From Thermoflexus sp040289485 (lineage in GTDB: Bacteria > Chloroflexota > Anaerolineae > Thermoflexales > Thermoflexaceae): a DNA stretch of 42,885 bases. Each line of letters opens with the position of its first letter. The first letter of the stretch is position 1. The DNA lies in NCBI RefSeq assembly GCF_040289485.1, contig NZ_PSLG01000015.1, positions 1 through 42,885 on the forward strand. Reading direction: 5' to 3'. A program made the position numbers and the translations under genes. The notes beneath the pieces are model-generated. The model was not told the DNA's origin. It ran no database searches and saw only the letters and a program-made list of their open reading frames with translations. Shown here piece by piece: positions 7,718 through 15,740 of this stretch.

Positions 7718-9616
7718 ATGGTTCCCAAACGGCTCGGCGGAAGCGCTGCTTTCCTGTTGACCCTCACCCTCCTCGCCGCGGCATGCGCGCCGGCGGCCAC
7801 GCCGACCCCCGCCCCGGCCACCCAACCTCCCCAGCCCACACCGCCCCCGCCGCCCACCCCGACGCCGGCCCCGAAGACCTTGGTGGTCTGCATGGCTCAG
7901 GAGCCGGCCAGCCTCTATCTCTACTCGGAGGCCATGTTGGTGAAATCCCACGTCCTTGAGGCGATCATGGACGGGCCCATCGACAGCCGCACCTTCGCCT
8001 ACCAGCCGGTGATCCTGGAGAAGCTGCCCAGCCTCAAGGACGGGGACGCGGTCGTGGAGGAGGTGGAGGTCCGGGAAGGGGCTTATCCCATCGCCAACGC
8101 GGCCGGCGACGTGGTCACCCTCACCAAGGGAGTGAAGGTCAAGGTCCTCACCGACCCCAAGACCGGCAAGACGGAGGAGAAGACCTTCGAGGGTGGATCC
8201 ATCAAGCTGCCCGTGATGAAGGTCACCTTCAAGATCAAGGAGGGCGTCAAGTGGTCGGATGGGCAGCCGGTGACCGCCGAGGACTCGGTCTTCTCCTTTG
8301 AGGTGGCCAAGGCCCCCGAGACCAAAACGCCCAAGTTCACCATCGAGCGCACCGCGGAATATAAGGCCTTGGACGCCCGCACCACCCAGTGGGTGGGGAT
8401 CCCCGGCTGGATCGACGCCACCTACTTTATCAACTTCTGGACCCCCCTGCCCAAGCACAAGTATGGGAAGCTGACGCCGGCCCAGATGAACGAGGACCCC
8501 GAGGTCAACCGCAACCCCTTGGGCTGGGGCGCCTTCATGATGAAGGAGTGGGTGGCGGGCGATCACATCACCGTGGTGAAGAACCCCAACTACTGGCGCG
8601 CCAAGGAGGGCCTGCCGCGGATCGACACCGTGATCTTCCGCATCGTTCAGGACACCAACCAGTTGCTCGCCCAGTTGCTCGCCGGCGACTGCGACATCGG
8701 CACCCAGGATGCGGCCTTCGACGCCCAGGCGGAGTTCCTGAAGCAGGCGGAGGCGGAGGGGCTGCTGAAGCCGCAGTTCGTCCTGGGCACCTCCTTCGAG
8801 CACCTGGACTTCAACATCCAGCCGGCCCCCGGCTACCGGATGGCCGCGGGCAACGACGTGTTCCAGGACAAGCGGGTCCGTCAGGCCTTCGCCTATTGCA
8901 TCGACCGCAAGGCCATCATCGACAAGGTCCTCTTCGGGCGCAGCGACGCCCCGGCGGTCTACTTGCCGTCCATCCACCCGCTCTACGCCAAGGACGCGGT
9001 GAAGGTCTACGAATTCAACCCGGAGAAGGGGCGGGCGCTGCTGGAGGAGGCCGGGTGGAAGGTCGGTCCGGACAAGATCCGGGAGAAGGGCGGCAAGAAG
9101 TTCATCGTGACCTATGGGACCACGGCCGGCAACCGGCTCCGGGAGCAGGTCACCCAGATCATCCAGAAGCAGCTGCAGGACAACTGCCAGATCAAGGTCG
9201 AGCTCTCCTACAAGCCGGCCAGGGAGTTCTTCGCCGACTGGCCGGACGGGCCGGTGTTCGGGCGTAAGTTCGACCTGGCCGAATTCGCCTGGGTGACCGG
9301 CGTGGAGCCGCCGTGCGAGCTCTACAAGAGCGACCAGATCCCCTCGGACAAGAACCCGGGCGGCCAGAACAACACCGGCTACAGCAACCCCGCCTACGAC
9401 GAGGCGTGCAACCGCGCCCTGGGCACCCTGGATCCCGAGGAGAAGAAGAAGTGGCACGCCGAGGCCCAGCGCATCTTCAGCGAGGACCTGCCGGTGCTGC
9501 CGCTTTTCGTCCGTTTGAAGATCGCTGTGTCCTCGCCGAAGGTGAAGAACTTCATCGTCGACCCGACGGCCAACTCCGAGATGTGGAACATCGAGGAGTT
9601 CGACATCCAACGATAA
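7718..9616 (+). CDS. Peptide/nickel-type ABC transporter solute-binding lipoprotein (SBP_bac_5)
   Basis: The 632-residue product has a signal peptide ending in the lipobox LAAAC with Cys23, then a Pro/Thr-rich tether of about 30 residues, so it is anchored on the outer face of the membrane. The body is a family 5 extracellular solute-binding protein, as shown by KEGVKWSDGQPVTAEDSVFS, NPNYWRAKEG, DKRVRQAFAYCIDRK and FNPEKGRALLEEAGW. It would capture peptides or similar solutes for an importer. An insertion of about 60 residues before the KEGVKWSDG motif is rich in Lys, Val and Thr. It has its own strong promoter and a perfect terminator, so it is a single-gene unit. No permease adjoins it; a DppBC-like permease pair lies about 25 kb away at 34225-36246 and could be its partner. 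Confidence 0.95.
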   Translation: MVPKRLGGSAAFLLTLTLLAAACAPAATPTPAPATQPPQPTPPPPPTPTPAPKTLVVCMAQEPASLYLYSEAMLVKSHVLEAIMDGPIDSRTFAYQPVILEKLPSLKDGDAVVEEVEVREGAYPIANAAGDVVTLTKGVKVKVLTDPKTGKTEEKTFEGGSIKLPVMKVTFKIKEGVKWSDGQPVTAEDSVFSFEVAKAPETKTPKFTIERTAEYKALDARTTQWVGIPGWIDATYFINFWTPLPKHKYGKLTPAQMNEDPEVNRNPLGWGAFMMKEWVAGDHITVVKNPNYWRAKEGLPRIDTVIFRIVQDTNQLLAQLLAGDCDIGTQDAAFDAQAEFLKQAEAEGLLKPQFVLGTSFEHLDFNIQPAPGYRMAAGNDVFQDKRVRQAFAYCIDRKAIIDKVLFGRSDAPAVYLPSIHPLYAKDAVKVYEFNPEKGRALLEEAGWKVGPDKIREKGGKKFIVTYGTTAGNRLREQVTQIIQKQLQDNCQIKVELSYKPAREFFADWPDGPVFGRKFDLAEFAWVTGVEPPCELYKSDQIPSDKNPGGQNNTGYSNPAYDEACNRALGTLDPEEKKKWHAEAQRIFSEDLPVLPLFVRLKIAVSSPKVKNFIVDPTANSEMWNIEEFDIQR

Positions 9617-9634
9617 GCCCGGCGAGGACATTCC

Positions 9635-9672
9635 CCGGGCGGGTGGGGGATCCCCCACCCGCCCGGTTTTTT
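9635..9672 (+). terminator. Rho-independent terminator after the solute-binding protein gene
   Basis: A perfect 16-base inverted repeat (9635-9650 with 9651-9666), all G/C apart from one A-T pair in the stem and the central AT, is followed directly by six T residues (9667-9672). It begins 18 bases after the stop codon. Confidence 0.92.
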
Positions 9673-9697
9673 GGGGCCCGCCGGCCCCCTGCTCCTG

Positions 9698-9706
9698 TGC
9701 TATACT
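9698..9706 (+). promoter_or_regulatory. Extended -10 promoter of the TyrA-like gene
   Basis: TGC directly followed by TATACT forms an extended -10 element 35 bases before the ATG at 9742. There is no clear -35 hexamer, which extended -10 promoters can lack. It lies just after the terminator of the previous gene, where a new promoter is needed. Confidence 0.6.
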
Positions 9707-9741
9707 GGGAGGGGATCCTCCGGAAGGAGCCCGCACGCCGG

Positions 9742-10686
9742 ATGCAGATCACGATCGTCGGTTTGGGGACGATGGGGGTCTCCCTGGGGCTGGCCCTGCG
9801 CCGGGCGCTGCCCCAGGTCCGCCTGGTGGGCCACGATCCGGACCCGGAGCGGGCCCGGGAGGCGCTGCGCCACCAGGCGGTGGACCGCACGGATTGGAAC
9901 CTGCCGGGGGCCTGTGAAGGGGCCGACCTGGTCCTCCTCGCCCTGCCCCTGGCGGAGATCGAGGGGACGCTGCGGGCGATCGCCCCGGCGCTGGAGGAGG
10001 GGACTCTGGTGATGGACACGGCGGAGCTCAAGGCGCCGGTCATGGGCTGGGCTCAGGCCCACCTGCCGACCGCCGTGGCTTTCATCGGAGGCCACCCTAT
10101 CCTCCGCCCCGACGTCCGAGAGGAGCCGGACCCCCATTTGTTCCGGGATGCGCTGTATTGCCTGACCCCTACGCCCCAGGCGCCGGCCTGGGCGGTGGAG
10201 GCGGCCGCTGGCCTGGCCCATCGGCTCGGCGCCCGCCCGCTTTTCGTGGATCCGGTGGAGCATGACGGATGGATGGCGGCCCTGGAGCAACTGCCGGCCT
10301 TGGTCGGCGCGGCCCTCCTTTCCGTCTGGGCCAGGGCCCCGGCCCGGCAGGAGCTGCCCCAGGCCGTCGGGGCCCGCTTCGCCCAGGTGACGGCCGGCCT
10401 CCCGGACGCTCCCAGCGGAGGGCTGGCTGCGTCGGCCAACCGTGAGGCGCTGGCCTATTGGCTGGATCGTCTGCTGGAGGCCCTGCAGACGCTGCGCGGC
10501 GCCCTGGCGGACCCGGAGGGCCTGACGTCCCTAGAAGCGCTCTTCCGGGCCACGGAGCAGACGCGGAAGGAATGGCTGGCGCGGCGTCGGGAGGGCCTGC
10601 CCGGCGCCCCCGCCCCCGCTGAGGGCCCCGGCCTCCTGGAGACGATGTTCGGCCTCCACCGCCTGCGCCCCGCCCGGAAACGCTGA
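9742..10686 (+). CDS. Prephenate dehydrogenase-like (TyrA family) protein with altered active-site motifs
   Basis: The 314-residue product has the TyrA layout. The N-terminal Rossmann motif GLGTMGVSLG (residues 7-16) precedes an Asp after strand two (HDPDP), which suggests NAD rather than NADP. An all-helical C-terminal dimer domain follows. The catalytic His of IGGHPI is kept (His118). Other conserved motifs look changed: the usual DxxSxK is DTAELK (Ser to Glu95), SHLPH is EQLPA (His to Gln183), and FRDxTR is FAQVTA, losing both Arg residues that normally hold the substrate. It may act on something other than prephenate or be a remodelled paralogue. GGAAGGAG lies 12 bases before the ATG, a long spacing. 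The glycosyltransferase gene starts 8 bases after its stop. Confidence 0.85.
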   Translation: MQITIVGLGTMGVSLGLALRRALPQVRLVGHDPDPERAREALRHQAVDRTDWNLPGACEGADLVLLALPLAEIEGTLRAIAPALEEGTLVMDTAELKAPVMGWAQAHLPTAVAFIGGHPILRPDVREEPDPHLFRDALYCLTPTPQAPAWAVEAAAGLAHRLGARPLFVDPVEHDGWMAALEQLPALVGAALLSVWARAPARQELPQAVGARFAQVTAGLPDAPSGGLAASANREALAYWLDRLLEALQTLRGALADPEGLTSLEALFRATEQTRKEWLARRREGLPGAPAPAEGPGLLETMFGLHRLRPARKR

Positions 10687-10694
10687 GGCCGTCG

Positions 10695-11951
10695 ATGATG
10701 CGGGTGTTGATGATCGCGCCGACCTCGTTCTTCAACGATTACGGATGCCACGTCCGGATCTTGGAGGAGGCGAGAGCCCTGCAGGGCCTGGGGGTTTCGG
10801 TGCACATCGTCACCTATTACAAGGGCCGGGATGTCCCCGGCCTCGAGATCATCCGCACCCCTCCCTTGCCGTGGCGCTCCCATTACGAAGTGGGTTCCTC
10901 CCGCCACAAGATCGCCTTTGATGTCTACCTTTCCTGGACGGCCTTGGCCGCCGCCCTCCGTTGGCGCCCGCATCTGATCCACGCCCATCTGCACGAGGGA
11001 GCGCTCATCGGGACGGTCCTCCGTGCCCTCTTGGGCGTTCCCCTGATTTTTGACTTCCAGGGGAGCCTCACGGGGGAGATGATCGACCATCGGTTCCTGA
11101 ACCCCGACGGGCCCTGGTATCCTCTCTTGCGCCGGCTGGAGGTATGGATCGACCGGCAGCCGGATCTCATCCTCACCAGCACCGTCCACGGCGCCTGGTT
11201 GCTGGTCGAGGCCTTCGGCGCCCCTCCGGAGCGGGTGGTCCCCTTTCCCGACGCGGTCAACACCCAGACCTTCCGGCCGGCCGCGCCGGAGGAGGCCCCC
11301 CTCCTTCAGGGGCTGCGGGAAGGCCTGGGCGTCCCCCCGGGGCGCCGCGTGGTGGTCTATCTGGGATTGCTGGCCCCTTATCAGGGCACCGACCTCCTGC
11401 TGGAGGCAGCGGCGCGGGTCGTCGCGGCCGATCCCCAGGTGCACTTCCTGATCATGGGGTTCCCCGGCGAGCCCCTCTATGCCGCCCGCGCCCAGGCCAT
11501 GGGGATCGGGGGACACGTGACGTTCACCGGGAGGCTTCCGTACGAGCAGGCGCCCCTCTACCTCCGGCTGGGGGACGTGGCGGTGGCCCCCAAGATGTCG
11601 GCCACCGAGGGCAGCGGGAAGTTGCTCAACTACATGGCCACCGGCCTCCCTGTGGTGGCCTTCGACACGCCGGTGAGCCGGGAGTTTCTGGGGGAGGCGG
11701 GCTATTATGCCCGGCTCGGCGATGCCCAGGGCCTGGCGGATCAGATCCTATATGCCCTCCGCCATCCGGAGGAGTCCCACGTCCGGGGCCAGGCGCTGCG
11801 GGAGCGGGCGGTGAGCGCTTACAGTTGGGAGGCCGCCGGCCGCCGCCTGCTCGCCCTCTACCAGGCGCTCCAGGGTCGGGCGCGGCGGAAGAAGGAAGCC
11901 CCTATCCTTCTCAAAGGCCAGGTGAGAAGGGATGCTCCGCGGGCTCGTTGA
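10695..11951 (+). CDS. Glycosyltransferase family 4 (GT-B fold)
   Basis: The 418-residue product is a retaining GT-B glycosyltransferase. The N-terminal acceptor domain begins MMRVLMIAPTSFFNDYGCHV and includes HAHLHEG. The C-terminal Glycos_transf_1 domain includes VVYLGLLAPYQGTDLLLEAA and the nucleotide-sugar-binding stretch ATEGSGKLLNYMATGLPVVA, with the acidic residue expected of the EX7E motif. It probably adds a sugar to a lipid-linked or cell-surface glycan on the cytoplasmic face of the membrane. It begins 8 bases after the TyrA-like gene and overlaps the following ABC-2 permease by 20 bases, which suggests translational coupling and a shared role in making and exporting an envelope glycan. 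Two tandem ATG codons (10695, 10698) are possible starts. Confidence 0.93.
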   Translation: MMRVLMIAPTSFFNDYGCHVRILEEARALQGLGVSVHIVTYYKGRDVPGLEIIRTPPLPWRSHYEVGSSRHKIAFDVYLSWTALAAALRWRPHLIHAHLHEGALIGTVLRALLGVPLIFDFQGSLTGEMIDHRFLNPDGPWYPLLRRLEVWIDRQPDLILTSTVHGAWLLVEAFGAPPERVVPFPDAVNTQTFRPAAPEEAPLLQGLREGLGVPPGRRVVVYLGLLAPYQGTDLLLEAAARVVAADPQVHFLIMGFPGEPLYAARAQAMGIGGHVTFTGRLPYEQAPLYLRLGDVAVAPKMSATEGSGKLLNYMATGLPVVAFDTPVSREFLGEAGYYARLGDAQGLADQILYALRHPEESHVRGQALRERAVSAYSWEAAGRRLLALYQALQGRARRKKEAPILLKGQVRRDAPRAR

Positions 11952-12744
11952 GTTGTGGCGATATCGGGACCTGCTGTGGCTGCTCACCCTGCGGGATCTG
12001 AAGGTCCGTTACCGCAACTCGGTCCTGGGCGTGGCCTGGTCCTGGATGAACCCCCTGCTGATGATGACGGTCTTCACCCTCGTCTTCACGGTGATGAGCC
12101 GGGGCCCGGCCAGCCTCCCCCATTTCCACGCCTTCGTCCTGGTCGGCATTCTGGCCTGGAACGCCTTCTCCACCGCTGTGCTGGGGGCCGCAGACAGCGT
12201 CGTCGCCAACGCCGCCCTGGTCCGCAAGGTCTACTTCCCCCGCGAGGTCCTGCCCCTGGCCGTTGTGCTTTCGAGCATGATCAACTTCCTGATCTCGCTC
12301 CCGATCTACTTCGTCATCGCCTGGCTCTCCGGCCTCCGGCCCACCCCGTGGCTGGCGCTCCTGCCCCTCACGCTGCTGGCCCACAGCATGTTCACCGCGG
12401 GGGTCGCCCTGGTCGTCGCCGCCCTCAACGTGTTCTATCGTGACACCGGGCACATCCTGCAGGTGCTGATGTTGGCCTGGTTCTTCCTCACGCCCATCTT
12501 CTATCCCATCTCCATCCTGCCCCGCAGCAAGGTCATCCTCGGCGTGGCTGTCGATGTGTGGCTCTGGACGCGGCGGCTGAACCCCATGGCCTCGATCATC
12601 GCCTCGTATCACGACCTCCTCTACTACGGCACCTACACGGCGCCGGATTTCCTGCTGCGGACGCTGCTCACAGCGGCCCTGGCCCTGGCGGCGGGCTACG
12701 CCGTGTTCCGCCGTCTCAGCCCCCGCTTCGCCGAGGAGCTCTAA
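11932..12744 (+). CDS. ABC-2 type polysaccharide/teichoic-acid export permease (Wzm/TagG-like)
   Basis: The 270-residue integral membrane protein begins with the hallmark of O-antigen and teichoic-acid exporters, LTLRDLKVRYRNSVLGVAWSW. Five to six membrane segments follow, together with VRKVYFPREVLPLA and FFLTPIFYPISILP, which are typical of PF01061 members. With its ATPase (Wzt/TagH) it would export an undecaprenyl-linked glycan. No ATPase gene follows: the next gene is on the opposite strand and the two stop codons overlap at 12741-12744. The ATPase must be encoded elsewhere. GGTGAGAAGGG precedes the ATG at 11932, which lies inside the glycosyltransferase gene. Confidence 0.94.
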   Translation: MLRGLVELWRYRDLLWLLTLRDLKVRYRNSVLGVAWSWMNPLLMMTVFTLVFTVMSRGPASLPHFHAFVLVGILAWNAFSTAVLGAADSVVANAALVRKVYFPREVLPLAVVLSSMINFLISLPIYFVIAWLSGLRPTPWLALLPLTLLAHSMFTAGVALVVAALNVFYRDTGHILQVLMLAWFFLTPIFYPISILPRSKVILGVAVDVWLWTRRLNPMASIIASYHDLLYYGTYTAPDFLLRTLLTAALALAAGYAVFRRLSPRFAEEL

Positions 12745-14021
12745 CGCCCCAGGGCCTCCAGGGCAGCGGCCAGCGGTTTCCCGGCCTCGAGGACAGCGGT
12801 GAGGATCCCGGCGCTCTGCAGGGCCGGCACCACCCGGGGGGCGGTGGCCTCCCCACCGAAGGAGGCGGCCTCCAGAACCACGGCGGCCACCCGGACCCCG
12901 TGGGCGTTCAGGCTGCGGGCCACCGACACCCAGCGGGGATCTCCGGAGGGCGTGATGAGGAAGAGCAGCGACCCCCGAGCCAGGCGGGCGGCGTGGGCCT
13001 GCAACACCTGGTGGAAGGGGATCTCCCCGTGGGCCCGCAGGAGGGCCAGCCCCTCCAGCAGGCGCTCCAGTTGCGGCTCGCCGCGGTGGGGCGGCAGGGA
13101 CAGCCGGGGGAATCCATAAGCCAGCAGCCCGACGGCCCGCCCGCGCCGGAGGAAGTGGGCAGCCAGGGAGGCGGCGAGGGCGATCGCATATTCCTCTGTG
13201 GAGGGCGGAAGGGCGGCGCCGGCCTCCCGGAGCCAGCCCTCCTCCTCGCGGACCGGCCGCTGGACGTGGACGTCGGCCATCATATCCAAGAACAGCCAGA
13301 GATCGGCCGAGGGATCCTGATCGAACTCCTTGACCATCAATCGATCCCGTCGCGCCGTCGAGGGCCAGTGGATCCGATGGAAGGCGTCGCCGGGCTGATA
13401 CTCCCGCACCCCGCCGGCGCTGGGGGTGACCTCGGGCGTCCGTTGCCGCGGCGCCTCACCCCCCCGCCACAGCCCCGCTGGCAGGCCCACCCGCCAGAGG
13501 GGAAGAACCGAAGGATAGATGAGCACCTCCGTGGTCTCCGTCAGCCGCGCCGTGGCCTCGAAAAAGCCGAAGGGATCCGTCCCGATCAGGGTCAGGGGGC
13601 CCAGTCGGTAGAGCCCCCGCCGCCGACAGCGCGTCCGCACGGTCCACAGCCGCTCCCCGCCGCGCCCCAGGTTGTCCAGGACGAAACTGGCGCGATGGCC
13701 CGGAAGGGTAGATCCGTCCCGGACCTCCAGCCAGATCTTGGGAAACCAGCCGGTGTTCCGAAGGCGGAGGACCTCCTCGAAAAAGCCGCCGACCTGGCTG
13801 CGGCGGGCCCGCGGCGTCCGCTGGATCTCCAGGTCGCGCACGGCGCTCCAGGCCCAGGCCATAGAGACGGCCAACAGGGCGATCAGCAAATACGCCAGGT
13901 TATACAGCAGGGAGCGGCCGGTGATCAGCGCGGCCGCGCCCACGGCGAGGGTCAACAGCACCAGGCCTCGGGCCCGGAGGCGCATCGTCAGGCGGAAGAT
14001 CGGCCGTTCGGGAACCGTCAT
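12741..14021 (-). CDS. DUF58 domain protein, two N-terminal membrane segments
   Basis: The 426-residue product has hydrophobic segments at about residues 17-50 (LVLLTLAVGAAALI and LAYLLIALLAVSMAW), a beta-rich region (GFFEEVLRLRNTG, RGLYRLGPLTLIGTDPFGFF), then the DUF58 core VREYQPGDAFHRIHWPSTAR. A von-Willebrand-like Rossmann region with WLFLDMMADV follows. DUF58 proteins usually sit beside MoxR AAA ATPases and transglutaminase-like proteins; none is adjacent here. The ATG at 14021 overlaps the TGA of the upstream OB-fold gene in an ATGA arrangement, so translation is probably coupled. Its stop overlaps the stop of the convergent ABC-2 permease gene. Upstream in-frame codons to 14156 are open but lie within the neighbouring gene and are rejected. 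Confidence 0.9.
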   Translation of the reverse strand: MTVPERPIFRLTMRLRARGLVLLTLAVGAAALITGRSLLYNLAYLLIALLAVSMAWAWSAVRDLEIQRTPRARRSQVGGFFEEVLRLRNTGWFPKIWLEVRDGSTLPGHRASFVLDNLGRGGERLWTVRTRCRRRGLYRLGPLTLIGTDPFGFFEATARLTETTEVLIYPSVLPLWRVGLPAGLWRGGEAPRQRTPEVTPSAGGVREYQPGDAFHRIHWPSTARRDRLMVKEFDQDPSADLWLFLDMMADVHVQRPVREEEGWLREAGAALPPSTEEYAIALAASLAAHFLRRGRAVGLLAYGFPRLSLPPHRGEPQLERLLEGLALLRAHGEIPFHQVLQAHAARLARGSLLFLITPSGDPRWVSVARSLNAHGVRVAAVVLEAASFGGEATAPRVVPALQSAGILTAVLEAGKPLAAALEALGR

Positions 14022-15699
14022 GGGGAGCGGACCTCCCACGGGACCGTGGGGATCAGTTGCAGCTGCCCGCGATAGAGGCGGAGGCGACCCAGGATCTCCA
14101 CCCGCGCCCCTTGCTGCTTCAGAGGGGCCGGGACGAGGGCGGCAACGTTTTCCCACAGGATCACCGGGATCTCACCGGTTCCGTCCTGCACGGCCAACCG
14201 GATCCCTGCGGAGAAGGGCTCCGCCCGGACTACCTGTCCCACCACCCGGACCCAGGCGCCCTCCTCCGATGGGCTGAGGCTCCCGATGGTCCGAAGGGGA
14301 ACCTCCGGCCGCATCCCCTGTTTCACCATCATGTCACGGCCCCGCCGGGGGAGCAACTCCCGTTCCCCGCGGTAAAGGGTCAGCACCCCCGTGGCCTGGA
14401 GGACGGCGCCCGGATACAAGCCCTCGCGCCCCCGCACCTCCCCCATCTGCTCCGCGGGAATGAAGACCCGCAGCCGCCTCCCTTCCCCCTCCAGAACCAC
14501 CGCCCATCCGGCGGAGAACCCCTGGATCTCGACCACCCGCCCCTCGACGGCGATGACGGCGCCCGTCGGCTGCTCGGGCAGCCCTGTCAGCGGCACCGGC
14601 GTGGCGGTGGGCCGTGGCCGCGGAGTGGGGGAGAGGGTGGGCCGTGGGATCGCCGTCGGCGGAGGGACGGACGCACGCGGCGGGGTCGGGGGGGGCTGGA
14701 CCTGGGCGTCCCAGCGGAGATCGATGGAGAGCTCGGGGACCAGCCGGAGGTCGCCGTCGATCCGTCGCAGCGCCCCCCAAACCTCCAGGATGGCCCCGTC
14801 CGGGGGCCACGCCGGCAGGGCCCGCTGGAGCGTTGTGGAGAGTCGGATTTCGAGGCGACCGGTGCCGTCGTCGAGTTCCCATCGGGAAACGGTCCTCCGG
14901 ATCAGCGCCCCCCGCACGCCGACCCAGTGCCCCTCCGGCATCGCCAGCGCCTGGGCAATGGAAACAGGGGGAGGGGACCAGGGGATCAGGGCCCAGCCCT
15001 CCGGGTCGTCCAGGATCACCTGAAGGGCCTCCCGGTAGAGCCCCAGGGCGCCGGTGATCTGTAGCCCGGCCCCCACCGGGAGGTCCGGGCGGCTCCCCGT
15101 CAGGGATTCATACCAGGCCACCTCCGCCGTTCCCGTCCCGTCCTGGAGGCGCACCAGCGTAAGGCCGGAGTAGGGCCGGCGGACCGCCCGGATCTGCCCG
15201 GTGATCACCACCCGCGCCCCGAGGTCCTGGCGGGCCAGCGCCCCGATGGGGAGGGGCTGCGGGGTCGGGCGCAGGACTGTTAGGTCCGCCGCCCGCCGCA
15301 GTTCCAGCGTCGGGGGGTCGCGATCGGTTCGGACCGGACCGGCGGCGGCCACCCAATCGCCGGTCCGGGGCATGCGGCCCGCGCCGACCAGCGCTGCGGC
15401 CACCGGCCCCCACGCCCGCACCACGAGGTCCCCGGTGCCGTCCTGGATGGAAAACTGCAGGCGGGCCGCTTCCGGCTCCCAGCGCGGCGGGGCCATCACC
15501 CATCCCTGGACCCGGACGTAGGCGGCGGGGGGAACTGCGGGGAGTTCCCCCAGGGANNNNNNNNNNGCTGCAGCCGGCCCTGGAGGCCCACAGCGATCAG
15601 GCCGGCGAGGGCCAGGGCCAGCGCCCCCAGGAGGGGGGCTGGGGCCGGCGGCGGGCGCGGGGAGGGCATCCAGCGGCGCACCGGAAGGGTCCTCGACAT
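14018..15699 (-). CDS. Membrane-anchored protein with five tandem OB-fold-like repeats (interrupted by an assembly gap)
   Basis: The start is the ATG at 15699, with GGAGG four bases upstream. The first 44 codons give MSRTLPVRRWMPSP and a hydrophobic segment PLLGALALALAGLIAVGL, a signal anchor. Ten N bases (15557-15566) follow, after which the frame that continues to the stop differs by one. The true gap is therefore not ten bases; it should be 2 modulo 3. After the gap come five repeats, each with a V.V.G strand, a DGTG-type turn (FSIQDGTG, VRLQDGTG, WELDDGTG, LEGEG, AVQDGTG) and a closing G.L.LYRG-type strand. Approximate positions are 15523-15299, 15220-15005, 14932-14729, 14566-14345 and 14263-14045. 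A Pro/Thr-rich linker of about 40 residues separates repeats three and four. The ligand is unknown. It is translationally coupled to DUF58. Confidence 0.85.
15557..15566. other. Assembly gap (10 N)
   Basis: Ten undetermined bases inside the OB-fold gene. Coding evidence on either side lies in different frames, so the stated length is a placeholder or slightly wrong. Confidence 0.99.
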
Positions 15700-15713
15700 T
15701 CGCCTCCATAGGA

Positions 15714-15719
15714 ATGATA
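15714..15719 (-). promoter_or_regulatory. Possible -10 element before the OB-fold gene
   Basis: TATCAT on the minus strand, 15 bases before the ATG at 15699, in the 41-base gap after phnE. It could give the OB-fold/DUF58 pair its own transcript, but with only about 8 bases of leader and no -35 box. Confidence 0.25.
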
Positions 15720-15740
15720 GCCACCGCCGGAGCCTGCCTT

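Noticed and set aside
7697..9736. Minus-strand open frame of 679 codons
   Set aside because: It is antisense to the solute-binding protein, which has a promoter, lipobox and family motifs. The antisense product is low-complexity Leu/Gly/Val-rich with no recognisable domain.
15567..15724. OB-fold gene start at 15724
   Set aside because: This frame reads through the N run into a Pro/Gly-rich peptide without anchor or ribosome site. The ATG at 15699 has GGAGG and a hydrophobic anchor, so the frame shift is better explained by gap length.
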